Positions 44,728 through 55,735 of a stretch of DNA of 64,000 nucleotides are shown piece after piece; positions within the stretch are counted from its first letter, which is position 1, and each line of letters opens with the position of its first letter. The position numbers and the translations under genes are program-made. Origin of the DNA: Mucidula mucida (lineage: Eukaryota > Basidiomycota > Agaricomycetes > Agaricales > Physalacriaceae). Location of the stretch: contig JADNYV010000077.1 of NCBI GenBank assembly GCA_015501055.1, positions 91,032 through 155,031 of the forward strand, given 5' to 3'. The notes under the pieces were generated by a model that saw only the letters and a list, made by a program, of their open reading frames with translations, searched no databases and was not told where the DNA came from.

Positions 44728-45834
44728 TTATGAGGGAGTAAAGCGCGGACTGCGCCGTTTCGCAGGCTGGGCATTTGAATCATCAGGGTAAGTCTCTCCA
44801 ATTTTGCGTTTCTTCCGTGATGGGCCTGCTACCGCAGGCCCCGGAGTAGAGGCCTTCTCCAGAACGCGTTTCTCTGAAGAAGAATGCGTGCGCTCTAAAG
44901 GCTCGGGCGGTGGAGAAGAATGTCGGACGTTGACATTGCCTGTCGTTTCAGGAATAGAATCCGGTGGTGGAGTTGCCTCGATTCGGCGTGCAGCGTCTTC
45001 TTCGTTGGGTGTGGGCACCGGTGCTGTGATGGGATTTCGGCGTACAGTCGGGATTCTTCGGTTAGGGAAGTCGGCTGCAACGGTATTGCCCAAAAAAGAT
45101 ACGGGAAAGAAGCGATTGAGAATAAGAAAAGCTGATGATGCAAGTCCGCGGTTCGTCCCGAGCGGCGTAAGGTGTTTGCGTCCAGTGATAAGGCCCTTAT
45201 TCATGCAGCGCACAAGACTCGGGAGCAAGAAACAAGGGTGCAGATTCGACCGGATGATGGGGAAATCGTCAAAGGGAAACTCGTATTTCTTGCCATTTGC
45301 ATAGAAGAATTTTCCCTTGCGCTGTTTGAGACCAATGAACTTGTACTCAAAAGGCGTCTGCGGCGGAATAATCTAAGATAGGCGTTATTGACGAAAGACT
45401 CGGACCTGGACCGAAACGTACATCCTTGAAGAGAGTGCGATTGGATGGATTTTTTGCATGATTGCCCTCGAATAATTCTATCATAGATTGTAGAGCGTCT
45501 CCTGAAGGTACAAGTGCCCACTGAGCGTCCTTCGAGAGCTTGGCCATATCAGAATGCACTGGTACCATTGGATGAGCAAACGACGAGACGGCTAGAGAGG
45601 AAGGTGGCTCACGCTCTGCTCTAAGAAGATCTTCGTCGTTATAGTGCTTGATATCGCCGCGTTCTAAGCCCAGACAGTACTCAATTTCGTCCAGCTGCAC
45701 GAGTCAATCAACGTGATGTTAACGGTGCAACTGCGGAGACTGACTATGTCACCGTCGCCCACAGCATGATAAGTCTCAACTTTGTTCGACTTGGGAGAAG
45801 TTCTGATATCTCGGAGGGAAACGTAGGACGCCAT
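44728..45834 (-). pseudogene. K1: HNH-fold-like protein without HNH residues, one frameshift
   Basis: Minus strand: exon 1 45834-45422, intron 45421-45358 (64 bp), exon 2 45357-44728. Starts MASYVSLRDIRTSPKS (K2: MSSYISLRDVTTQPEA). One base is missing near 45697, where K2 reads CQLDEIEYCLGLERG. Then come QWALVPSGDALQSMIELF, the intron after LFKD, FEYKFIGLKQ, PFDDFPIIRSNLHPCFLLPS and a basic tail (SRKKRKIGETYPDD, KRRSPRF). The intron phase and position match those in the L genes, and PF..P.IRS...PCF matches L. The residues that make the HNH site in L are absent. Divergent from L1; function unknown. Confidence 0.7.
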
Positions 45835-46585
45835 CAGGAGGTTGGGTCGAAGTGGTTGGAGGTCAGCATTGTGACGGTCACGACCTCGTGACGTTGAATT
45901 TGTTGGACACAATGAAGGGCCAGGGCTGAGGGCTTCCCTGTTCCCTCCAAGATTCCTTCTTGGATCTTCTGCTTGTAATAGTACTGATAGCCATCCCTAG
46001 CTTTGACCTGAATTTGACGACTTCTCAACGCGACATGGTATCAAGGCAACCCCACATTTAAAGGCTTATTGCCGACGAGAATTGTTTCATGAGATCTGGC
46101 GCCTTCTTTCAGATTGCGAGTTCGTCGAAGAGCACGGGATCATAGTGACATGTTCTGATGGTATTCGCCGCCGTATCTATCCACGGTTCTTCTCGTAGAG
46201 TATTCAGCCGACTACCCAGAGAACTAAAATCACTGCCTTTGCTCTGTCTACTCAATCTAATGACCTCGCAGGGCTCTACGGTCACTGTCTCTCCCTTTTG
46301 TAGAGGATCTCTGTCATACTATCTAGATCTCAGTGTCCCGTTCAAGCGTTGCTTCCCAGTATGCTTGTTGGCGCGCCACCATTTGCCCACATCGTTTGTC
46401 GGACCCGGGCTCGGCACGTTTAGCCGAGAGATCTGATGACCATCGCGCCTCAAAAAGCCTGCATATTGTTCCTCAAAAGTACCGCGTTGAGGCGACGTAT
46501 GTATCCCCATTCTCAACAATAACAACGTTTCCCTTAAAAGCATGTGTCGAAACTATCACTCACACAAGCGCTCCTTGGCTCGCAG
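45835..46585. promoter_or_regulatory. Bidirectional region between K1 and L1
   Basis: 751 bp between divergent starts; it must contain both promoters. A GTGACGGTCACGACCTCGTGACG stretch at about 45870-45893 loosely resembles GTGACTGTAACGGTCGCGTGATG upstream of K2. Confidence 0.45.
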
Positions 46586-47116
46586 ATGGAGTCTCCTGCC
46601 AATCTCTCTGCCTCTAGGACTGCCCATCCTTCTTCCCCAGCAGACTCTACGGCGACACATCCATTTCAAGCTGGAGAAGAGGCCCGCGATTTTTTCTATG
46701 CAGAAGTTGAGGACAACAAGCCAGTGCCACAATTATCTGCGACCGCGGCGGCACGCACCGCCGTTCGCTCACGACCGCCTCTGATCAAGCCCACACCAAC
46801 ATTAGAGAGCCTAATGCCGTCAAACGTAACTCGGCTGCTACGCGTGGCCGTACAGAGGCGGTGGCACCAGCCGGAACGTTCTGTGTGCTGACACAGCTGT
46901 TAAGCGAATGTGCGACTGTACAGGCGGCTCATGTCGTTCCGCGACATTGGCACAAATCAGCCCCTCAGCGCGTACGTTTCTAGTACTAGCTCCGGCGCTT
47001 TCAACTTATGTTATCTCTCTTTGATAGATTCGGAACATAGAATATCATCTCGGTTTTCCAAGGGCGAGAAGTCTAAACTTGGATACGCGATGGAATATCT
47101 TGTTTTGTGAGTACTC

Positions 47117-47336
47117 TGTTAGCAGCAGATGTTTGGAGGAGAAGAAGATAATAAACTTGTGTATTTTCTACAGTACAAAATGCGAGGCTTATATACCTCT
47201 ACAAATGTTCTAGTAAGTTCTAAGTATCAACAACAAGTGTCCATAGTAAATGGGAATAGCAACTACGAGAGAGTTCGCGTCGATGTGGCGGGGTCATGTG
47301 ACCTCGGGTCATACCCGGCTTGCTTTCCTTCCTACA
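47117..47336 (-). repeat. 3' LTR of the Copia element
   Basis: 220 bp with TGTAGG..CTAACA ends on the minus strand. It lacks 10 bp (AGAGACGCGA region) present in the 5' LTR. Confidence 0.95.
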
Positions 47337-47346
47337 CTCCCCCTCA
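47337..47346 (-). other. Polypurine tract of the Copia element
   Basis: Minus strand GAGGGGGAG directly before the 3' LTR. Confidence 0.8.
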
Positions 47347-50300
47347 AGCCGGAATCAATCCAAGTGCGCGAACAAGTGGTTGAAACTTGAATGATGCGAG
47401 CGCCTTGGTCATGATGTCCGCGGTCATCTCAGATGTCGGGCAATAGATGACTTCGAGTGTTCCGTCCTGTATCTTCTCGCGAATGAAATGATAACGGATA
47501 TCAATATGTTTCGTTCGGGCGTGGAACTGCCCGAGTTCGGCGTGTGCTAGTGAGATAGCGGACTGATTGTTGCTATAAATAATGGATGGGATGGAGATCG
47601 GTCCGAAGAGTTCAGCCAGGAAATACCGGTGCCATATGGCTTCTTTCGCTGTGTAAGTCAGAGCAATGTACTCTGCTTCTGTCGTGGATAGCGCCGTAAT
47701 TTCCTGCTGCTTTGATGACCATGAGACGGCAGCGCCGTTTAAGATAAACGCGTAGCCTGATATGACTTTGCGATTCTCGAGGGACATTCCATCGGCGTCT
47801 GTAAAGATGTCGAGACCGTGTGTCTCGTCAGATCCGCCGTAAGTGAGTGAAAGGGTCCGAGTGCCCTTTAGGTATTGGAGAACATATTTCGCTGCATCCC
47901 AATGCGGTCTACCAGGGTTGTCGAGGAAGCGAGAGAGAACACAGACTGTAAATGCTAAGTCTGGTCGAGTGGCTGTGGATACCCAAATGAATCCACCAAC
48001 AAGTTCTCTGTATGGAACCTTGCGCATCTGTGTGATGGTCTCGCGGTCTGCTAAATCAGGGCACTGCTCTCGTGAGAGCTGAGTAGTGGGATCAAGGGGA
48101 ACGGAGACGGCTTTGCAGTCCGTCATGTGGAATTTCCGTAGGAGAGAGTCGATGTATGTCGTTTGTGAGAGTGTCAATGTTCAATTCTTACGATCCCTTG
48201 TGACTTCCATGCCCAATAACCAGCTGATTGGTCCCAGCATCGTGATCTTGAAGATGCGACCAATTTCCTCCTGTACCTCGTCGATCAACGTGGGTGAATT
48301 TCCGGTGATGGTGCTGTCGTCAATATGAATGGCAATGATTACAAACTTATCTCCTCGAATGAGACGATAGACGGCGTGATCGGAGCGGAGAGGATGGATG
48401 CCAAGTGTGGCGAGAGCTGATGTCAGCTTCTCATACCACTTACGGCTCGACTGCTTGAGTCCGTATATGGTTTGTTGGAGGCGGATTACGTCGTGAGGGT
48501 TGCCGTTCGTATAGTGAGGCGGTTGTTCCATATAGATCTCTTCATTGTCCGTGAATTCGCCATTCAAGAAAGCGGCCGAGTAATCGAACACTTTGATTTC
48601 CCAGTCAAAGCGTGCAGCAATAGAGAGGATGGTGCGGAGCGATGAGAGTTTTGCAGTGGGTGAGAAAGTCTCGAAATAATCCACGCCTTGGACTTGCGTA
48701 AATCCTCGCGCAACGAGACGCGCCTTGTACTTGTCGATTGCTCCGTTTGCTTTCCGCTTGATTAAAAGGGTCCACTTTGATCCGATGACATTGCTTCCGA
48801 CAGGCCTCGGAACCGGCTTATCTCCGAATGTGCCTGTTCGCTTCATTGCTTCCATCTCGACATCCATGGCCTGCCTGAATAGCGGCCAGTCTGCTCTTTT
48901 CATCGCCTCTTCAACCGTCGGCTCATCACCCAAATTTTCCATGGCTGCATATGCAAATTCTTCTGCGTGATGGGCAGCTTGTCGAGTTCAAGTGCCTTCG
49001 ATAATGTTCTGGCTATCGATTTTGCTGGATATGTCGCGCGGCGCGACGGGCTTTGTTGGCTTTGATGTTGGGCTTGATGGTGGCGTGTCTGGTGGCGTTG
49101 TGAGCGGAGAGCTCGGCGGAGTATAAGACACTGGTGGGATCTGGGATAGTGCTTTGGATGCTGGAGGTGCGTGCTGGATGATTTCTGATTTCTTTTCTTT
49201 GCTAATCTCTGTTATCTCCCCCTCATCCAGCACTCTGTGGATGCCTCCTTCGCTTCTTTGGGCTTCTGGAAAACGGACGCTACGCTCAACGCGTATGGAT
49301 CAATTGTCCGGGTAGTAAATCCGATGGCCATTACTGTCTTGGTCAAAACCAAGCCATCGACCCTCGCGAGCACGCCCTTCAAGCTTGGATCCATCTTCAA
49401 CATGGACCCAAACCTTGTAGCCCCACTCGTGGATCTGCCGCAAGTCTGGCTTCGAGCTGCGGAACACCTCGTAAGGTGTACGACCACCAATTGCCTTGGA
49501 TGATGTCCGATTCTTTAGCCAAATGGCGTGCTTTAGCGCCTCTCCCCATAGGTTCTTTGGTAATGCGGCTGCATGGAGCATTGCTCGGACCTTCTCAAGC
49601 AGTATTCGGTTGAGTCTCTCAGCGACTCCGTTATGCTCTGGCGTGTCGTGGACGGTAAAACGCCGTTGGATTCCTTTCTCGGCTAGAAAGGCATCAAATT
49701 CGTGTCCCTTGTACTCTCCTCCTCCATCCGAATGCAATATTTTTATCTTTATGCCATGTTCCTTCTCCCATCGTGCCTCAAGATCCTTAAAACTCTGCAG
49801 AGTCTCATCCTTGGCGTGGAGTAGCATGGCTACGGAGTAGCGCGACGCGTCGTCTGTGAAGGTGACATAGTATTTCTTGTGTTGAGGAGTCTCTGTGCTG
49901 GCTGGTCCCCATACGTCGCTGTGGACCTGGTCGCCGACTCCCCCTGACGCGTCATTCTGCCCTGCAGACATGACTCACATGGATCCTTCGAGACAGGTGA
50001 GCTCTCATCCAGCTCTAACCCTTCAACCAGCTGATCTTTTACCAGCTTCTTCGCCGCGTCGACTGGAAGGTGGCCCATCAGACAATGAAGTTCATCTGGG
50101 GTAACGATACGTGGTCCATCTTTGACGTGATTGGCGGACTTGGGGGTGGATACAGGTACGCGAAGCCTGTATAGACCATTGTGCAGGGGAATGGAGCCAA
50201 TTTCATGGAACTTCTTGTCAAAGAAGCAACACTTCTGGTTTCCAAAGTTGAGATGATACCCTGCCTCGTCTATACGCCCCACGGAAAGGAGTGTAACTCC

Positions 50301-51632
50301 AAGATTAGGTGCGTGAAGGACATTCTTCACCAGGACCCTTGATTGACTTGTTCCATTAGGAATCCTGATCTGCATGTCGCCCTTCCCGATGGCCTCGAAT
50401 CGTTTCTTGTCCGCCGCCATAATTCCTCGTGGCTTAATAGCCGTATAGTTTGTTAACCGATGCCGCGACGGTGTCATATGCTGGGTAGCGCCGGAGTCGA
50501 AGATATCAACTTCGTACTCACGCTCTGTTTCGACGGCGGCTGCAGCGAGTTGCTTTGAGGTAAGAGAAATCATTTCCCCTACAAGTTCTGGGTTACTGAC
50601 GTCCGATACATCAGTCTCGTCGTTGCTGGCTTCATCTTCGCCATTGCTGGCGTACACAAGGGGTGGCAGATCCGAGAAGTCGTCCTCTTCTTCGGCCAAA
50701 TCAAAATCCACCTCCTCTTCCTTCGCAAACCATGCAGCGTCGAAGTCACTCTCTGCTTTTGCCATGTTTGCCTGTCCTCGGCCTTTCCTCGGGCCTTGAC
50801 CTTCTTTTCCTCCTCCCTTCGCCCAGCAATCTCTCGCCATGTGTCCCTTCCGGTGGCAATTGAAGCATTCCACCGACTTCTTTGGCTTCCTGCCGCCGTT
50901 CCCGCTATAGAACGCGGCCTCTTTCTCGCCCTTCCCTGCAGACCTGACCTTCCGCCGGTCCGCCTCGTCATTGATGCCCTGCAGCACCATGTCGGGATCA
51001 AGAGCTTTGCCAAGTAGAGTTGATGCGCCCGTGAGCGCCGAGAGATATGTCTCGAATGAGGCGGGGAGTGATCCTAGTAGTATTGCGACAAAGTTATCGT
51101 CGCCTGGATCCGATCCCATCGCGATGAGGTCCTCGCGTATGGACTGGAGTTTTGTGAGGTGAGCCTTAACATCTGCTCCCTCTGCGCATCGCTCATCCTG
51201 GAGCTTGCGCCGTAGGTCAACCGTGACCATCTTGCTCTTCTTCTCGTACTCGCTCTTCACCTTCTCCCACATCAACTTTGCCGTCACTTCGCCCTTCACC
51301 TTCAGGAACAATGAGTCCGAGATGACTGAGGCGATTCCCTGCTTAATTACGGCCTGCTCAGACTTCCAAATCCGGCGCCGTCCCAGGAACTCGTTAACCG
51401 CCTTTGTCTCGTCTGCAGTGGGATTTTTTGGATCCACCACTGCGGGCTCTATTGGTGCGATGGATGTACCAGCTATGGTACCTTCGAAATGGTCGCTCAA
51501 ACCGGCAGCGTCGATTGCGAATAGGAAACGGTCCCGGAAGAAGATCCAGTTGGTACTGTCTGCCTTGCATGCCGGGAGCTTCGCGAAATACTCGCCTAGT
51601 CTGGCGGTAGAGGAGAGCGTGTTGGTGGACAT
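47344..51632 (-). pseudogene. Copia gag-pol: one frameshift and three TGA stops
   Basis: The gag-protease frame (51632-49830) has a zinc knuckle (CFNCHRKGHMARDC), protease motif (DIFDSGATQHM) and the GAG-pre-integrase HHCC region (ELHCLMGHLP, CESCLQGRM). Near 49945 a GGGGG run seems one base short; after it a single second frame reaches the end at 47344. It encodes integrase (HSDVWGPA, FTDDASRY, SDGGGEY, PEHNGVAERLN), reverse transcriptase (SKWTLLIKRKANGAID, FDYSAAFLNGEF, AIHIDDSTITG) and RNase H (FTDADGMS, TTEAEYIAL, KHIDIRYHFIREK). It is interrupted by TGA at 49300, 48988 and 48181. Each could come from CGA (Arg) by C-to-T change. Otherwise intact. Confidence 0.94.
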
Positions 51633-51703
51633 GGTGAAGATGGTGAGTCGAGGGGGTTATGTGATAGTGTGTTTGAGTTATTTGGGGCTTTCAGTTATGG
51701 CCG

Positions 51704-51715
51704 GGGCCCATAACC
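51704..51715 (-). other. Copia primer binding site (half-tRNA type)
   Basis: Directly after the 5' LTR the minus strand reads GGTTATGGGCCC. This fits the complement of the anticodon stem-loop of initiator tRNA-Met (..CATAACC), rather than a tRNA 3' end. Drosophila copia and Ty5 use such an internal tRNA-iMet site. Confidence 0.6.
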
Positions 51716-51945
51716 TGTTAGCAGCAGATGTTTGGAGGAGAAGAAGATAATAAACTTGTGTATTTTCTACAGTACAAAATGCGAGGCTTATATACCTCTA
51801 CAAATGTTCTAGTAAGTTCTAAGTATAAACAACAAGTGTCCATAGTAAATGGGAATAGCAACTACGAGAAGAGACGCGAGAGTTCGCGTCGATGTGGCGG
51901 GGTCATGTGACCTCGGGTCATACCCGGCTTGCTTTCCTTCCTACA
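51716..51945 (-). repeat. 5' LTR of the Copia element
   Basis: 230 bp, near identical to the 3' LTR. Confidence 0.95.
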
Positions 51946-52880
51946 TACTCATGCTATAATAGTTGTTGCCTTGCTTACTCTTTGCTAGTGGTTGCTCTTT
52001 TTCATGTCTACTACAACCACGGCGGTATCATGTTGATCCCTACAATGGCGACTCTTCGGCTAGTGCTGAAATTTATCGCCCTGAACCAGAAGCTCCGAGC
52101 CGCCAATAAACCACTGAAATCCTTTCTTGAGGTCTGTCGCCGTCAAATACCTGCTTATCTCCTGTTAACTCGCTTACATTCTCAGTTTTTCACGGCACCT
52201 CCTCTCGGGTGGCGTTATGAAGTGGTTCCGGTCGGTGTTTTTGCCCAGAAGTCAATCTTTTGTAAGACCTTGAGACGGGTCAAACAAGCCGATGGCACCT
52301 TCACATGGGAAGACACCGACAATTATCGCGAGCACAAGTATCCCTTCCACACACTGCCCTACATTCGAAGCCATGTTAACCCATGCTTCATCATTCTCAG
52401 TGCTTGGAACACCCTAAACAAAACCACCGAGCGGCCCGCAATTTGGACCAACGATCAAAAGGAAGCGCTCCTCCTCATTCAGCAGATTGTCAATGAATGG
52501 CTATCCCCAGCGCCATCAGATTTCCAACCCGACCCCGACGTCGACCGCTTAGCCGCTGATCCGGAGGAAGTCGAGGATGACCATGCGTATCGAGAATCCA
52601 CACCGAAGCTTCCTCTTGACCCCATCATCACGAACAACCTCCCTGCCGAGCAGACGACAAATGGATCACCACCCATGCATTCCTCGCCTCTCAAAGATCA
52701 CACGGAGAGGCGTAAACAGACCCATGCAGTTCCTGAACCGACATGGTTCCCGACGTATTTCCGGCGGGGATCTGACAATGATGATAACACAGAGGCCGGA
52801 CCCTCTCAAAAGCGTGTTTTAGACGTCTCTGATGATGAGGATGCTCCAGTCGCAGGTCCGTCAAAGCGCCCGCGAATCTG

Positions 52881-52974
52881 CACCAACACTTCCCACTTAA
52901 CCCACCTAATTAGGTGGTCAGGACACCCCCAGCGGACCACCTAACTAGGTGGGTTAAGTTGTTATTTACACCTA
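52881..52974 (+). repeat. Left TIR of the 2.4-kb element
   Basis: 94 bp; contains CCACCTAATTAGGTGG and CCACCTAACTAGGTGG, which also pair with each other. The first 64 bp now serve as the coding end of L1. Confidence 0.93.
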
Positions 52975-55170
52975 GCGATATCAAGGCTCAGAATTGTACA
53001 ACTTGTAGTCCATCGCAAGGCCGTGTCAGCGGCGACAACATGCCGGGCCTTGGGCGCTGCCATCACCGCGTGATTGACGATTGTCATGGCCTCGCCCACT
53101 GTCATCCTGGAATCCCGCCCCGCCGCTGTCGTCGCTGCCGGCGCACATGAAAAAAAATTGTAAAAAATAAAAATAAAAATGGTTGCGTATACGATACATT
53201 GTGCTACTACTATTTTCTTCTAAAAGTGCAAATTGGGGGTATAGTACGGGTGTCTTTTTGTAAGCTGGGTGGTATGAGGTAGAACGAGGGTATGTGCAGC
53301 ACTCATGCCAGGGATAACAGCCTCCATGAAGCCTTCAGAGGTGTTGCTCGAGTTGGAGATATCCGCCATGGGAAGGGGAGAACGGGAGGAAGACGCGGTT
53401 TGGCGCCGTCGTCGAAGCACGGACGTTGTTTTAGGTAGCAGCGGACTTGATGGGGAGGATAGTGACATCGCGAGAATGCTGGCATGTAGCGTCGTCTGCT
53501 GTCGGCGTGTTGTTAGAGGTGGAGGTGCCTTCAAACAGAGTTGTGAGTATCTGGCATGCAGCAACACTGACGACACAGTAAATAGGTAAAGAATACGATA
53601 CACTCACCAGATACCAATATTTCGGGCCCCGCAGGCCGTCTTCGTTGCTGTGCTGTTATTCGCAGGTTCATGGAAAGACGTGGTGAAGACCAAGAAGCTG
53701 CTTGATTGCTGTGTTGGATGTCCGGATCGAGTTGCCAGGTTCCGAACTATGGTGCGGGATTGCTCTCTACAGCGACGGCTGCAACGGAGTTGCTTTATGA
53801 GCATCGGAAATATATATTATAAGCTGTTGCCATCTATCAGAAGAAGAACAAAGTGAATCCAGTAAGCACGCACAAAGATATACCTATATGTTATGATTGT
53901 CCGGCTCATTGTCGACCTCGACGATGGCGATAATTGAAACACGCCGAAGTAAGATCGTCAGTTGTCTTGTATTGCATATAAATAATGTATGCTGCAAGAT
54001 GGAGTCCATTAGTACACTCTGTGATGCAGGAATTTTGGTTGTACGAGAGCATATACGAGGCAATCCCTAAAGCATTTGTATGCACTTAACATCTTCCTTC
54101 GACTATTGACTGTCTTGACTCAAGATTTCCTTCATATCGGGAAATTCTTCCATGAGTGTAGCTGTGTCAATAGACACTAATTGTCTATTACCCTCTGCCT
54201 TTCGCACTGTGGGTAACATTATAAACATTGCAGTCTGTACCACGTCTGACTACGTGATCAATGATCGTCTCTCTACCACTAACCACCACCACCACGCCGT
54301 CGCACATGCCGGCTAGCTCTCTTCACTTCTGCTACTTCCTTCAGGCATGACATCCTGCTATGTGCTGACTCGGAGGCCCTGCTTGGCATGCGGCGACTTC
54401 TATCCATGCAACAGTATGGTCTACAAAGCCAGAGCCGACATGCCTTGTCATTTGCGGGACGCGCGCGCGCGCACTGGGCAACGAAGAACACCTCGATATC
54501 GTCATTTCTCTGTTGGCCCTTCCGCCTGTGCTGTCGTCCACGAGATCCAACAAGAGGTGGCCGATGCATATGGAACGAGGCGACGAAGCACATCGAGAAG
54601 CTTACGGGGTCCACTGCGACAGTCAAGAGTAGAGCGGCTTGTGGAATGGATACTCAGTGCTGGCATGAGGGCGAGATGCAGAGTCAGATTTTAGTTTTGC
54701 CTGTGGAAGGGTGGTGGCGAGTGTCTGTTTGCGATTGGTTCGCGAGGGCGATTAGCTATGCAGACCGGACGACGGAAAGCGATTCAGATGGCTGCGACGA
54801 CGGGGAATCGGGATGAAGCGAGATACCCACACCGCCGACGATTGCGAGTGGTTTTACGAAGACGACTTGCTTTTGTGTTATGGTTCCCGAATATTTTACT
54901 AACAGAGTACTTGTCTGTGTACAGTACTAAATTATCTATTTGAATGATTTTCTTAAAATTTTTGGGTGCCTATGAGGTGGGCAAGTGACGAGACGACGGG
55001 AGCGGCGTCGGGACGATGAGCGGAAGGATTGATCGCATGCCGATCACGCAATAGCGACGAATTGACGGGAGCAGCGTCGGTTTGATGGGCGGGACAGTGA
55101 TGATACGTCGATCACACGGTAGTGACGGCTAGCGAGTGCTACAAGTCCGTTGTACTTGTAAAATATTGCG

Positions 55171-55264
55171 TAGGTGTAAATAACGACTTAACCCACCTAG
55201 TTAGGTGGTCCGCTGGGGGTGTCCTGACCACCTAATTAGGTGGGTTAAGTGGGAAGTGTTGGTG
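55171..55264 (-). repeat. Right TIR of the 2.4-kb element
   Basis: Inverted copy of 52881-52974 with one mismatch. Confidence 0.93.
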
Positions 55265-55272
55265 CGAATCTG

Positions 55273-55735
55273 ACGCTTCGATCAGGTGTTTTTCTTACTT
55301 AGTACTGCCTCTTGCCATCTGTGTTGTACTTGCGTACCAATGAGATTTCTTTACTGTTAAGGTGATGCAATACGCCAGTAATCGACTGACCATGTCCAGC
55401 GATAGCCAACTGCTTTCTGCAGATCATCAATCGCCTGGCAATTCCGTGAACTTATGCCGTTTCCGGCCGGCGATCAACCCTTCTTTCTTAACGTATGTCC
55501 TAGCCCCATATCGAACAACAACAATTAAGAGCCAGGGAAACAAGTCCAGAAGGTCGAGTGGCACTTTTCGGCACTCCCTAACTGAACGACCGAGAATTTA
55601 CGAGAATAGAACAATACTATTAGGGATGGTACCCTTCTTGCAAGCCAAAATACTCGCTGGAGTACGACAGAGGACATTGTAGATACAGAGGTAGGATACG
55701 AGAGCTCGAGACGGCATTAAAAATTAGAGCGATCG
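55273..55735. other. Former 3' flank of L1, convergent with K2
   Basis: Starts with the last base of the original L1 stop (TG + A). No gene; the frame 55362-55682 has no recognisable features. Confidence 0.5.

Larger units (their letters stand above)
47117..51945 (-). mobile_element. Ty1/Copia retrotransposon in an intron of L1
   Basis: 4829 bp with LTRs at 47117-47336 and 51716-51945 that differ by one base and a 10-bp indel, flanked by the 5-bp duplication TACTC (47112-47116, 51946-51950). The element is antisense to L1. Its insertion point is 10 bp inside the intron (gtgagtactc). Coding capacity is nearly complete. The high LTR identity indicates a fairly recent arrival. Confidence 0.96.
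46586..52944 (+). pseudogene. L1: HNH-nuclease-like protein, split by a Copia element and altered at the end
   Basis: Exons 46586-46971, 47028-47106, 51989-52131 and 52186-52880; exons 2 and 3 have the same lengths as in L2 (79 and 143 nt). HNH region: TFCVLTQLLSECATVQAAH then VVPRHW, EYHLGFPRARSLNLDTRWN, and FHVYYNHGG. The C-terminal module has YPFHTLPYIRSHVNPCF and a disordered tail with AGPSKRPRI. A frameshift lies near 46790 in exon 1. A 4.8-kb Copia element fills intron 2. A TIR element sits at the original stop, so the frame now runs on through 21 extra codons to 52944. Likely a nuclease-type protein; substrate unknown. Confidence 0.75.
52881..55264. mobile_element. 2.4-kb TIR element at the stop codon of L1, family uncertain
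   Basis: 2384 bp flanked by the 8-bp duplication CGAATCTG (52873-52880, 55265-55272). TIRs of 94 bp (52881-52974, 55171-55264), one mismatch, starting CACCAACACTTCCCACTTAA. Each TIR contains its own long palindrome (CTTAACCCACCTA..TAGGTGGGTTAAG). Inside the right end two diverged ~65-bp direct repeats (GACGGGAGC.GCGTCGG) occur at about 54990-55130. No transposase was recognised; frames at 53220-53603 (minus) and 54388-54816 (plus) are of unknown meaning. 8-bp duplications occur in hAT and in Zisupton/KDZ-type elements; I cannot decide. Confidence 0.85.
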
